From Meghimatium bilineatum (lineage: Eukaryota; Mollusca; Gastropoda; Stylommatophora; Philomycidae), in contig CM067304.1 of the NCBI GenBank assembly GCA_034231615.1, positions 18,404,444 through 18,468,443 on the forward strand: a stretch of 64,000 nucleotides of DNA, given 5' to 3'. Made by a program: the position numbers and the translations under genes. Positions within the stretch are counted from its first letter, which is position 1, and every line of letters begins with the position of its first letter. Positions 46,443 through 57,390 of this stretch are shown here, piece after piece. A model generated the notes under the pieces. That model was given only the letters and a program-made list of their open reading frames with translations, did not search any database and was not told the DNA's origin.

Positions 46443-47215
46443 GCACAACGGTACAGTTATAATTGCAAACCTACACTTGTGTATGATTTCTCAGCGATTC
46501 AATGAACATGCTACAACGGTGCAGTTAGTTAGTTAGTTAGTTAGTCGTCGGATCATCATCACTGCAAACTTGACACATCCATAGTTGCTCCGATCTCTCC
46601 TTGAGTGTATCCGCCATCACACTTCTGCTGACAGTACCGGTCCTATGCTGGTTGACCATCATTCTTCTGCGCCCTACAAAATGTTCACCTCTAGCAACAC
46701 CGCATTTCAATCCCTGATCTTTAATCCTAGCCATTGAAAAGGAATCATCATCCACATTAGTCTCACTCTCGCGTGTTATATCTCTTAAGGAGTTCAAAAC
46801 GTCAGCGCGATCCATTGCCCCATCGCCCTTTGCCACAATCGCACACGATGCCAGTTGATCCGCTCTTTCATTGCCTCGAATGCCCACATGTCCCGGCACG
46901 AAAATAAATGTAACCGCTTTCAAGCTCGCATTTCTCAAGGCTGTTATAATTGCAAACCTACACTTGTGTATGATTTCTCAGCGATTCAATGAACATGCTA
47001 CAACGGTGCAGTTATAATCGCAAACCTACACTTGTGTATGATTTATCAGCGATTCAATGAGCATGCTACAACGGTGCAGTTATAATCGCAAACCTACACT
47101 TGTGTATGATTTATCAGCGATTCAATGAACATGCTACAACGGTGCAGTTATAATTGCAAACCTACACTTGTGTATGATTTCTCAGCGATTCAATGAACAT
47201 GCTAAGAACGACTGA
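46443..47215. repeat. 68-bp minisatellite split by an L-F insertion
   Basis: One unit at 46443-46520 and four at 46941-47205, with core gttataatcgcaaacctaca. The interval 46527-46935 is an L-F retroelement fragment. Confidence 0.92.
46527..46935 (-). pseudogene. L-F element: RNase H tail fragment, open frame kept
   Basis: 133 open codons: KAVTFIFVPGHVGIRGNERA, then GAMDRADVLNSLRDITRES, GLKCGVARGEHF and MADTLKERSEQLWMCQVCSD. The end is Cys-x2-Cys with a DDDPTT close. The tail on its own strand is (CTAA)n. It contains only the end of RNase H plus a C-terminal domain and cannot be autonomous. Confidence 0.87.
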
Positions 47216-47259
47216 AAATGGTACATCACTCAAGCAGGGGGGGGGGGGGCTAAGCGGTC

Positions 47260-47365
47260 TTATCTGACACGAATAAACTTTACATTTGTGCCTGGACATG
47301 CGAGTGTCCGAGGAAGTAAACAAGTTGACATGCTGGCTAGTATTGCGATTATGTGGACCGGACAA
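47260..47365 (+). pseudogene. RNase H motif remnant
   Basis: Reads NFTFVPGHASVRGSKQVDML then ASIAI, clearly related to L-F but in the opposite orientation and with the N-E of GNERAD changed to S-K. 47366-47595 shows nothing recognisable. Confidence 0.65.
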
Positions 47366-47599
47366 ACAATAAACTAAGATGATGCTTTTTGAGAGAGTGG
47401 CCGACATAACAAATGCTTGTAAATCTGAAACATTGGGCTGACTTCATGAATACTATATAAAGCTCGATGGGACTCATGCAACTGGGGAGACTGATAAACC
47501 ACTATAGAGGTGGTGTAGTCGCTGCATACTCAGAGATATCTTGAGGAGGAGATCCCAGTAGTTATGGACTGATGGTTCGATGTGCAGTGAAGATGATCA

Positions 47600-47868
47600 T
47601 CCAATAAACTTAAAAATAAATAACCAATTAACTAACGAACTAATAAACTAACCACATAACTAATCTAAATAATTAACGAATTAATAAACTAACCACCTAA
47701 CTAATCTAAATAATTAACGAACTAATAAAATAGCCACCTAACTAATCTAAATAATTAACGAACTAATAAACTAACCACCTAACTAATCTAAAAAATTAAC
47801 GAACTAATAAACTAACCACCTAACTAATCTAAATAATTAACGAACTAATAAACTAACTACTGACCAAC
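47600..47868. repeat. 41-bp minisatellite
   Basis: Five to six units with cores ctaaataattaacgaactaa and ctaaccacctaactaat. 47869-48425 shows nothing recognisable. Confidence 0.93.
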
Positions 47869-48427
47869 GAACTAGTTCATTATATTTTCATTAATTTCAA
47901 TAAGAAATTAAAACAATTACTATATTTTCAAACTGGCAAAACAAGCACAAATATTCTACATGTTAATGTTATGACCAGTGACATAACAAAGTCTGTTAAA
48001 ATGAGCCAAGAAATTATGAATATGGCAACCCTGCTAGTAACGCTTCAGTGATTGCAAGATTTATTCATATGTGTGGGATTTCAAGCTAGAATTGTATCGT
48101 TAGTAACAAATTAAGTAATTGAGTGTGTGTACATGAATGCGTGTTTGTGTATTCATTAGCGTAGATGAGTTATGATATATGTTTATTTTAATGTGTATCT
48201 GTGCGTGTTTATAGTTTATGTTCAGTCTAGAACATGTGTTCCTAGTCTCATGAACGCCAACATGGTCTTCTAAATTCTTCTTTCGTTCGTCTGCAATGTG
48301 CTTATATCAGACGTTTTGTTTGTTATATAAACATGACTGTTTTATAGCTCATATTGAGGTCCGTAGAGTTTTTTCTTCCACTGTTCTTTCTCTTCTTTTT
48401 TAAAAAATCACTACAGCCAAAAAATGA

Positions 48428-49045
48428 TGGTTGCGTCTGTGGGTCTCACCAATGGCCCACTAGACAAACCACCCATGCAACAGAAAACATTAGTGTTATG
48501 CCGTTATATTGAGGTTATCGTCTTATAGAAGCTTCATGGCATGTCATCTATACAGTTATGCTTTTATTTTGTTGTTGAAATGTGTTTCATGTTTACCTAA
48601 ATATATATGTATATATCTGTGGTTTGGAGGGAGCCAGAGATATACTGTGCAGCACTGGGGAGGAGGAAACTGACAGCACTGTTTTTCCTATGGCTGAAGC
48701 CCATCATAGTGGCACAGTGACTCAGGACGTGACAATCCTTTTGTCTTGAACATTTGGTTGCATGCCTGGAGAAATAGAGAAGTTCGGCATAACCAGTAGT
48801 CAATTGGTGGCGGGGAATGGGCACAGTGAACCCTATCTTTGCTACAGTGGCTAGGAGCAGTGCATAGGTTGAAACTTACCTTCCTAGAGGTGTGATAGTT
48901 ATTCTCTGGCTTTGTCCCGGAGTGCGCCGAAAATCCACAGACTTCCCAGCAATATAATGCCATCTGATGTTCGTCCGTCGTGATCGACGATGACCAAAAA
49001 CTCAACCATAATAATAATAACAACAATAAATAATAAAAAATAATA
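48428..49045 (+). mobile_element. R520 dispersed repeat with tail type 2
   Basis: The body to 48965 is about 90% like 41890-42450. After ataatgccat it switches to ctgatgttcgtccgtcgtga and the rest of the segment at 39101-39180, then (AATA)n. The hydrophobic minus-strand frame MLLLLLWLSFW over this junction is not a signal-peptide exon. Confidence 0.85.
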
Positions 49046-49129
49046 AAAGTTAATAGTGCGTTTTTAAATGACTAGCAAGTCCAATGCGCGTACAAAATGT
49101 TCTTTTACAGAATTGACAATAGAAGGTAT

Positions 49130-49750
49130 CTGTGTGAGGTTGAGATGTTTTTTTCTTTTCTGCGTGTCCGCTTCTGTCTTGCAGTTTCTTGTCTGAATTC
49201 TTCCGCCGCTAGTGCTCCCGTTCTAGTGCTGTAACGCCATGCTGTTTTATCGAGATCAAGGCTCTCCCAAGCGCCTACGTCTACGTCAATGTTAAGATGT
49301 TTCAAGGATGACTTGATCGTGTCTTTGAAGCGCTTTTTCTGCCCACCAGCTTTTCGAAATACTGCCTTGAGTTCTCCATAATATATTTGCTTTGGCAAAC
49401 GCGAGTTCTCCATACGCACAAGATGTCCTGCCCAGCGTGCTTGCGCCTTCATAAGTATTGTGTGGATGCTTATTGGGGTTGATTTTTCCAAGACCTCGTA
49501 GTCTGGTACTTTGTCATACCAATGGATGTTTAGTAATTTACGTACGCAGGTAAGATGGAAATGATTTAATTTTCTTGCATGTCTAGCATACACTGTCCAC
49601 GTTTCGAAGGCATATAGTAAGGTTGGTATAACAGCAGCATGATATACTTGTAGTTTGGTGGTTGTCTTATACCTCTTCTGTCCCATACATTGTTGCGTAA
49701 TCTGCCAAATACAGCACTAGCTTTTGCCAGTCTATTGTTAATTTCCACAT
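49130..49750 (-). pseudogene. L-D LINE 3' fragment
   Basis: Minus frames: NNRLAKASAVFGRLRNNVWD, frameshift, then KTTTKLQVYHAAVIPTLLYA, KLLNIHWYDKVPDYEVLE, QARWAGHLVRMENSRLPKQ and GGQKKRFKDTIKSSLKHLNI. This is the typical post-RT domain of RTE-like elements with one frameshift in this stretch. Confidence 0.87.
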
Positions 49751-49829
49751 GAAAATTGATTCACACTTTGTTCTCTTCATATTTTATTAGTAAAGATAAG
49801 TAAATAAATGGGTTGAGAAATGACTAGCG

Positions 49830-50165
49830 CTGAAGTTGGTTTATAGTGTGGAAGAGTTGCGCTAATCGTCAACCACACTCTCTCTCTCATGAGTTTTATC
49901 TTGGTCCAGTGGCAAGACAAAGTCGAGACAACTGGGAGAAAATCAGGTGCAGGAGATGGCCAGAGCGTACTATGTGCCTAACTGTGCCCTATGCTGCCCA
50001 CACAGCTCTGATGTTAGCGCCTATGTACCCGTTGAGTTACCTGCCAACTTCTTCCGAGTATTTCGCCGCAAACAGACTTTTTAAGCCTAGGTAGACAAAG
50101 CCATCTAATGGCATTAGGTCAAAGGGCATGAGCCCATGGACCGCTGGATCAGCAACCAACCAACC
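49830..50165 (+). mobile_element. Dispersed repeat carrying tail type 1
   Basis: The body (gcgctgaagttggtttatag to tttttaagcctaggtagac) is unlike R520. The end gccatctaatggcattaggt, catgagcccatggaccgctg and gatcagcaaccaaccaacca is the same as the end of the R520 copy at 42450. Confidence 0.75.
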
Positions 50166-50214
50166 ATGAGTACACTACCAATTTAATTAGCAGTTTCTCT
50201 GGAATATTCCCGGC

Positions 50215-50420
50215 ATTCCTGACGAATCATCAACAAATCCGTAACACTTCAGAGTCGTAGGGGTACCACATTGGATAATTCAGCACGCAGAGTCCTCCAG
50301 CGAATTCTATCCTCAGCGATGCAAATGAGTGTGGAAATATCTTGTCCTGTCCATTCCTTGATGTTTTCTGTCCATGCCTTTATCTGCCCTCCTCTGCTTC
50401 TTCTCCTGAAGAATATGTTC
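50215..50420 (-). pseudogene. L-E LINE 3' remnant
   Basis: gtaggggtaccacattggat, gtcctccagcgaattctatc and gtccattccttgatgttttc match 14775-14870. Confidence 0.75.
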
Positions 50421-50454
50421 TACTGTCTATGTATACATGGAGGTGTTTCCGATC

Positions 50455-50735
50455 ATTCTTCTTCTGCGTTTGTTCTCAAACTCCTGCAGATCAGCATGAT
50501 GTAGTCCAGAGAACGGAATGCGTTGTGTCATAGTTTACAGCTTTGCTGCGATATCTGCGCCTTTCGGCCTGACACATTCGACTTCAGCATGATTTTGTGT
50601 CACTCACCCTATATGGGAGTGGACAGCCAACTCCATCTCATAACCTCCTTAGTCGCCTTGTACTACATGCATGGAAGGTAAACAGTGTTGCTATTCTTTG
50701 CTCCTCTTTCGGGCCCCGACAACAAACGGGCGTTT
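50455..50735 (-). mobile_element. S2 SINE-like repeat
   Basis: cttcttctgcgtttgttctc, gctgcgatatctgcgccttt, then catgcatggaaggtaaacag and ctttcgggccccgacaacaa: a nearly complete copy. Confidence 0.83.
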
Positions 50736-50764
50736 GCGATCTTTAACTTTGTACACGTGTGCTG

Positions 50765-50945
50765 CAGATTTGTCCTGTTCTGATGCGTAAAATGATAACT
50801 TGTTCTAGTCTGTTCAGCAATTTGGTAGTCATTTTGTGTAGGTGTTGGCTTTTTAATTGACCATTCCGTTGTTTTTTTTATGGTGTGCTATTTGGTCGAT
50901 AATCAACAGACCCCCTCCTTAGCCAGGCGATCTGCTTTCTCGTTA
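50765..50945 (-). pseudogene. RNase H end of a LINE
   Basis: The minus strand reads NEKADRLAKEGVC, the G-N-E-x-A-D-x-L-A motif of RNase HI, then TTEWSIKKPTPTQND and a decayed tail. Confidence 0.65.
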
Positions 50946-51800
50946 GTAATGGCTAAAAGTACTCTCAATGACTTGAGAAAAATATTAACATATATACAAA
51001 TCACAAACAAGTTAAAAATGAGAATTATAAAATGCTACATGTATTCTATAGGAAGATACTTAGAATATCATGGAAGGATAAAATCAGAAACTCAGATATT
51101 ATAAACACATTGAATATTCCAGAGTGTTAGTTACTAAACACAATAACAAGAAGAAAACTACGCCTGTTTAGTCATATAAAGAGACATAACTGTTTAGAAA
51201 GACAAATAATGGAGGGAAGAGTACATGGGTAGAGGAGAAGGGGCAGACCAAGAAGACGATGGACTTGCGACATTAAAGATAACATGAATACATCGCTAGA
51301 AAATGCAAGCCACATCGCCCAAGACAGAGAGAGGTTCAGAGAGTTCATTGGGAAGACAAAGTTCTGGAAGGAATACATCACATGACACATGTATTCTATA
51401 TTAATTTTTGGCTCAGAAACATGGACAATAAACAAACAATTACAAGTCAGAATTGATACCATTGAGACGTTGGTATATAGAAGAATATGGAGAACAGCAT
51501 AGAAAGAGAAGAAAACAAACAATAAGGTTTTTTTTTAAAACCTTAATATGAAGAAAAAATTAGTAAAGGAAATAAAGATCAAGTAAATTAAAAAATTTGG
51601 ACATACTAAAAGATGACACCTTGTTAAGTCATTACTTGAGGATAAAGTCGAAGGGAGTCAAGGAAGAGATAGGCAAAGATATAAGTGGGAGAGTACCATC
51701 ACAAAATGGAAAGATTGTAGTCTAGCAGAGTGCACTATGAAATTAGAGACAGGGGATGTTGGAGGTCTGTTGTAGCCAAACTACTTTGCGGTTGCGGCAC
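50945..51800 (+). pseudogene. L-A LINE 3' fragment interrupted by L-H
   Basis: Starts within the RT-distal part (MAKSTLNDLRKILTY, like the 53.6 kb MAKSTFNDMRKLL) and ends cggcacttgatgatgatgaa. A different element (51051-51386) is inserted in it. After the insertion the frame gives ILIFGSETWTINKQLQ and decays. Confidence 0.85.
51051..51386 (+). pseudogene. L-H LINE tail inserted in L-A, 14-bp target duplication
   Basis: 336 bp encoding FSHIKRHNCLERQIMEGRVH, RRRGRPRRRWTCDIKDNM and DRERFREFIG with stops. Flanks acatgtattctata at 51037-51050 and 51387-51400 are identical, and removing the insert restores L-A continuity. 51801-52070 contains a possible tRNA-like SINE head at 51937-51985 and nothing else. 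Confidence 0.9.
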
Positions 51801-52074
51801 TTGATGATGATGAATTCAGAATTAATAACGATAACTCTTGAATAACTCTATGAATACCTCACGTAATAAATTCTGCAGTTTTGCCCCTTGCTTTTAAAAA
51901 ACCATCACTTATTTACAAGTGAACAGGCGACGAGGTCAGTCGCTAAGGCACTGGAATCCTTGTCAGATTATTCAGGTTCATTTTTCATCTATATGATAAT
52001 GATTATAACGATAATTATGGCGACTATGATGATGTACATGCTCTAGATAATAGTTATCAAAATAATTATTGTTG

Positions 52075-52347
52075 CTTCTTCTTCGACGTATGTTCTCAAA
52101 CTCCTGCAGTTTAGCAGGGTGCAGTCCTGAGAGTGGAATCATCGTGTCATTCTTTAAATTTTAGCTCCGATATTTGCGCCTTTTTAGCCAACACGTCCGA
52201 TTTCAGCATGGCTTTTGAACTTATGACATGTAGAATGGAACAGCCACATGCACTCTCAAACATTCTTAACGCCTGTGACCACATACATGGCTGGCTACAG
52301 TGGGGCTAAATCTTGCTCCACTTTCGCTCCCTGCATCACATTGGCAA

Positions 52348-52392
<45 letters not shown>

Positions 52393-52400
52393 TAAAGAGG
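52075..52400 (-). mobile_element. S2 SINE-like repeat, followed by (TTA)n
   Basis: cttcttcgacgtatgttctc, then caaactcctgcagtttagca and tttagctccgatatttgcgc, ending near acatacatggctggctacag. (TTA)n lies at 52347-52393. Confidence 0.78.
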
Positions 52401-52479
52401 AAAAGAATAGGTATAATAGCATGATTGTTTATATCCAAAGCAACAAGTTACTACCAAGATAAACAAATTTGGTCGTTTG

Positions 52480-52520
52480 TTTGTCCTGATGAAGGCTTTT
52501 TAGTCAAAACGTCGTCTGTC
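52480..52520 (+). ncRNA. Hammerhead-like motif, Penelope-type
   Basis: CTGATGA at 52486-52492, a short stem-forming stretch aaggctttttagtc, then AAAACGTCG. This matches the core order of the minimal type I hammerhead ribozymes reported in Penelope-like retroelements, except that the invariant GAAA reads AAAA. Cleavage activity is therefore doubtful. Confidence 0.5.
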
Positions 52521-52750
52521 CCTGTATCTCGTTGTTAGGTTGTTTTATGTTTTGTTTTGGTAACACGTCTACCTATTTTTGTTTATCTTGACATTTTCCC
52601 TGTTTTACTCCAGCCACCTACTTCCTGTTTAGGGTTGTTACCTTACACTGGAACATTTATCCCGCAACAAGTTCTTACTTGGTTCGGTCACCTTATGAGA
52701 ATGACCCCAAGTGAAATACCAATAAGGGCATATAATAGATACAGGAATAG

Positions 52751-53335
52751 GGTAATAAAGTTTTGATACTTAGAGACAAACCTAATAACACACAAATCGA
52801 CGTTTCAACCTAAAAGCCTTTATCAAGACAACAATTGAAACAAAATTAAAACAGAAAACAAACAGTAATGGCATCGACGGTCACATTGATATATGTAGTA
52901 TGGATTGGCAGGAAGAGGTGAAATGACACCAGACAAGGAAAATACAAAAATGACCACAAACATGTAACACGAAACAAATAAAAACTATGGATCGACTAGA
53001 AACATACATGAGACAGGCGCTCATTAATGCAGTCGGGTTTAAGAGTGCCATATTGGTAAATGTATCGGTTCTCAAACGCCAGACGTGTTCGGTCATCAGT
53101 GAAGCAAGACTTAATAACCGTAACCCAAATGTCCTGGGTGCCCCGATGGCCCATGCCATTAAATTGGACGTCAACAGGCAAACCCGAATGGGTTTTTTTT
53201 TTATGCTATACAGGTTTTCGCAGAATCTGTCTGTGATAAGTACATATAAGTACATATTATAATATCATAATATATATATATATATATAATAATACCATAT
53301 AGCAAGTACATAATATCGATATAATAAATAAATAT
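52751..53335 (-). pseudogene. Penelope-like element 3' remnant with GIY-YIG end and hammerhead-like motif
   Basis: Minus strand 53181-52996 reads VQFNGMGHRGTQDIWVTVIK, then RLAFENRYIYQYGTLKPDCI and NERL. The histidine-rich F-N-G-x-G-H, the later Glu and the Y-G-T-L-x-P motif are those of the GIY-YIG endonuclease at the C-terminus of Penelope-like elements. Downstream, 52829-52798 reads TTGATAA, a stem, then TTGAAACGTCG, a decayed hammerhead-like core. The (TA)n run at 53270 lies near the far boundary. It is broken by frameshifts. Confidence 0.7.
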
Positions 53336-53473
53336 CTGCAAATACAGCCGAAAGTAGACCCAAAAATAAGGTGGATAGAAAGCATAAAAATAACCTAGAA
53401 AAGATATACACTATCTACGCAAACACAGCGAAACATCTGGCCTTGTAACGACATTCTCCCTAACTTTTAACGA

Positions 53474-54184
53474 GTAATGAATATGGACTGGATATAAACA
53501 TTCAAAAAACAAAAACCATGATAATCAGCAAAGACATAGAAGAACAGGAGATAAACATAAACATACAGGGAGAGAAACTACAACAAGTAAAACAGTATCA
53601 ATATCTTGGACACATAGTCACAAATGATGGCAGATGTGAAACAGAAGTTAAAAGGAGAATAGGAATGGCTAAAAGTACCTTCAATGACATGAGGAAATTA
53701 TTAATATCTAAACAAATTACAAACAAAGTTAAAAATGAGAATTATAAAATGCTACATCTATTCCATATTAATGTATGGCTCAGAAACATGGACACTAAAT
53801 AAACAATTAGAAGACAAAATTTATGCCTTTGAGATGTGGGTATATAGAAGAATAGGGAGAACATCATGGAAAGAGAAGAAAACAAATAAAGAGGTGCTAA
53901 AGACACTTAATATGAAGAAAGAACTAGTAAGAGAAATAAAGATCAGGCAAATAAAATACTTTGGACACATTAAAAGACATGACACCATATTGAAGACCTT
54001 ACTTGAGGGTAAAGTCAAAGGGAAGCGAGCAAGAGGTAGGCAGACATACAAGTGGGAGAGTAACATTACACGATGGACAGGTTACAGTCTAGCAGAGTGC
54101 ACCACCAAGACAAGAGACAGGAGATGTTGGAGATACGTTGCAGCCAACCTTCGTTGTGGAGACGGCACTTGATGATGATGATGA
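53474..54184 (+). pseudogene. L-A LINE 3' fragment, longest copy, 13-bp target duplication
   Basis: Starts inside the RT domain (DINIQKTKTMIISKD), then YQYLGHIVTNDGRCETEVKR and MAKSTFNDMRKLLISKQIT. A one-base shift in an A-run follows, then YGSETWTLNKQLEDKIYAFE through AANLRCGDGT and (GAT)n. Flanks taacttttaacga at 53461-53473 and 54185-54197 are identical. The shift separates the YLGH segment from the SETW segment, so no single frame spans the fragment. Confidence 0.93.
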
Positions 54185-54354
54185 TAACTTTTAACGACAG
54201 GTATGTATACTCTTAACAATCATTCACCTGGAGACAGACAATAGAGAATAGATGATGATTATTATTACTTTTATTGTTGTTGTTATTATTGTTATTATTG
54301 TTATCATTGTGAATATTATTATTATTATTGTTATTGTTACTCATCATCATTATA

Positions 54355-54479
54355 GGTGCCATGCCGGCTGGCGTAAGAGATCACGGCACACCACAGCTCT
54401 CTATATCCAGCATTATGTATCACGATCGTTGTTATTTCACTGTCGTGCCAGGTTATCAAACTAATATTTTCTCGCGTTG

Positions 54480-54527
<48 letters not shown>

Positions 54528-57290
54528 GCTTTCAATCTTGCCTGTTGTGACCACTTTCTCCGAACCTTCCTGTCTCATGAAGTGACCAAAAAATGAATAT
54601 TGTCTTTTTCTTATATTATTGATTAAGGTCCGTTTCGCATTTGACTCTTTCAACGCCTCCACATTGAATTTTCTGGCAGTCCATGGTATTCTCAGCATTT
54701 TTCTATAGAATCACATCTCTGCTGCCTCTAATTTCCCACTTTCCAGTTCGTTTATTGTGCAAGACTCGCACCCATATGTTAATATATTGGTTATATAGCA
54801 CTGCAGAACTTGCACCCATATGTTAGTATATGGGTTATATAGCACTGCAGAACTCTCTTTCTCACCTCTCATGACAAGGTCTTATTACACAATATATTTT
54901 TCATTTTTCTGAATATTGTTTGTGCTTGTCCTATTCTGCTTCTTATTTCTGTTTTACTTCTTCCATCTGCTGTAATCGTTGTACCTAAATATTTTAATTG
55001 ATGGACCTGTTTTAATACTATATCATTCACTTTCATTTTGCAAGGTGTGGTATTTTGTTTCTTTTAAAAGACCATTACTTCTGTTTTATTTATATTTAGG
55101 AAGAGGCCTTTCTCTTTACTTTCTGTGACTACTACATTAATTAAATCTTGAAGGTCTTCCTCACTTTTTGCAATCAGAACAGTGTCATTCGCATATTTCA
55201 AATTATTTATGTTGTGTCCTCCCACTGATATTCCTGGGATATCAACTATTGCACAAATTATGTTTTCACTGTATAAAGAGAACAGGTCTGGTGAAAGTAC
55301 ACAGCCTTGTCTAACTTTTTGTTTTATTTGTTGAAAAGAGCCTAATGGATTTCCTATTCTTATTGCTGCTGTTTGTTGCCAGTACATGTTCTTGATAATT
55401 CTTAAATCCTTACTGGTGATGTTCAAATTCTCTAGCATGTGTATAACTTCACTATGTTTAACTTTATCAAATTCTGTCGTGTAGTCTATAAAACAGAGGT
55501 ACAGATCTGTTTTTACCTCTATAGGCCTCTCTATTAGTGTTCTCAAATATATATAGCATTGTTGGTACCTTTGCCTTCTTCGACGCCACGTTGTTATTTA
55601 CTTACTTATGTTTTTGATTTTGTTTCTCAATTTTTTCATAATGATTCTGAGAAGTATTTTTGTTATGTGGCTAATGAGACTGATTATACGGTGTTCTTCG
55701 CATTCAGTGGTCCCTGGTTTCTTAGATAAGGCTATAAATATGGATCTCATTAAGTCATCGAGTATGTATCCGCCATTATATACGTCATTCAGCAATGTTG
55801 TGATTATTTCAAATCCAAAGTCACCTAAAGTTACTAAATCCTTTATCGTGATATTGTCTGGTCCTGGGGCTTTGCGATAGTTCCTATGCCTTAGGGCCTC
55901 CCTTACTTCTGCTGCGAGTATTGATGGACCCTCGTCGATATCTTGTATGTTTATCTCGGGTCTATTGACATCATAAAGTTATTTTATATATTCCGCCCAT
56001 CTCTGTACTATATGATGTTTTTCCATTAATACCTTCCTTGTCTTAGATTTTATACACCCTGTAACTGTTTGTGTTCTTTTCCCTGTTATCACATCAATTT
56101 GCTTATGTAGTAATATTGTGTCTTGGTTGTAATGTGATTCTATTTCCGTGCATTTCTTGTTCAGCCAACTTTCTTTTGCTATTTTGCATTTCTCTCGTAT
56201 CTCCTTATGTATTTTCTGATATTCCGCTATCTTGTGTTTATTTTTCCTTCTGTTGCTCATCAATTCTAATATTTCTTCAGTCATCCATTTTTGCTTTGAT
56301 GTATGTTTTACTTTTAGCATTATCTCTTTAGATGTTTGGTTAATCGAATTTGTTTTAGCATGTCCCATTGCTTTTTCAATACTCTGAATCTTTGCAATGG
56401 CAATTTATCTATTCTGTACAATTATTTTGTATCTTTTTTAATGTCAACATCTGATTTCAATAATGCTAAATCTAATTCCTTGGTGCTCTCTTGATCTTCT
56501 TTAATCTTATACACAATTTCGCCACCAGTAGTATATGATCACTGTTGCAGTCAGCACCTGGTCTTATTTTCATAGATTTAATGCTGTTTCTATATCTTTT
56601 AGAGACTAAAATATAATCAATTTGGTTCCGAGTATTATCTCCTGGGCTAATCCATGTACACAGCCTTCTTGGATGTTGCTTGAACCATGTATTCCATATT
56701 ATTAAGTTATGTGCATGTGCCCACTCTATCAATAAGTCACCTCTTTCGTTCTTAACCCTTAAACCAAATCTTCCAGTTACCTCCTTTATGTCTGTATCAC
56801 CAACTTGTGCGTTAAAGTCCCCCATCACTGTAGTTATTTCATGATTTTTACACTGTTTCATTGCGATTGCTAGTTCTCCATAGAAATTGCCAATGTCCTC
56901 CTCTGAACTGTTTGATGTGGGTGCATAAACTTGTACAATGTTAATATACAATGGTTTTCCTGTTAGTTTCACTAATATTACCCGGTCTGATATTGCCATG
57001 AAACCCTTCGCCGTTTTTACCTGTTTCTGTGTCTAATAATACGCCTACACCTCTCTCGTATTTTTGTCCACCTGAATATATGACTAAATTTATCTGATTT
57101 TATCTCTCCGAGTTCATCTCATGTCACTTATTCCTAAGATAGTTACGTTTATTCTTTCCATTTCTTGTTTGATGTTGTCTAATTTACCACTCTGTGCATC
57201 TAACGTTCCAAGTTCACACTAGTTACTATCGGTCTACTTCTGTGTGTCGCCATGACATTCTTCTAGGGAGAGTAATGCGGAAGTTTCCCG
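54355..57290 (-). pseudogene. L-R: nearly full-length RTE-type LINE, inactivated
   Basis: The likely start codon is at 57253 (MATHRSRPIV), followed by endonuclease sequence with early stops. An intact 175-codon endonuclease stretch lies at 56999-56472 (VQVYAPTSNSSEED, TTVMGDFNAQVGD, RNQIDYILVSKRYRNS, NSDHILLVAK). The linker is at 56368-55979 (WMTEEILELMSNRRKNK). RT begins at 55795; 55546-55064 has motif A FIDYTTEFDKV, motif B VRQGCVLSP and motif C YAND in place of YADD. The C-terminal tail FFGHFMRQ lies near 54590, and the 3' end tgccatgccggctggcgtaa near 54355. A (CT)n run of about 45 bp (54481-54525) and a 48-bp duplication (54765-54855) have grown inside. Frameshifts and the lost catalytic Asp make it dead. 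Single-ORF endonuclease-RT elements of about 3 kb are typical of the RTE clade. Confidence 0.92.
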
Positions 57291-57292
57291 TT

Positions 57293-57308
57293 ACTATTGT
57301 TACCATTA

Positions 57309-57345
<37 letters not shown>

Positions 57346-57346
57346 C

Positions 57347-57389
<43 letters not shown>

Positions 57390-57390
57390 G
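57293..57390. repeat. (TTA)n microsatellite
   Basis: About thirty att units directly at the 5' end of the L-R element. 57391-57690 shows nothing recognisable. Confidence 0.95.

Larger units (their letters stand above)
52668..54245 (+). pseudogene. L-G LINE tail broken by two later insertions
   Basis: 52668-52750 reads LTWFGHLMRMTPSEIPIRAY. 53340-53473 reads RPKIRWIESIKIT and the GTAACGACATTCTCCC-like end. 54185-54245 gives the final acaatcattcacctggagac seen at 19450. A Penelope-like remnant (about 52751-53335) and an L-A copy (53474-54184) lie between the three pieces, so they are younger. Confidence 0.85.

Noticed and set aside
48688-49026. Leucine-rich N-terminus MLLLLLWLSFW as the missing signal-peptide exon of the carbonic anhydrase
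   Set aside because: It is the complement of an ATAATA tail joined to an R520 repeat; no phase-1 donor follows.
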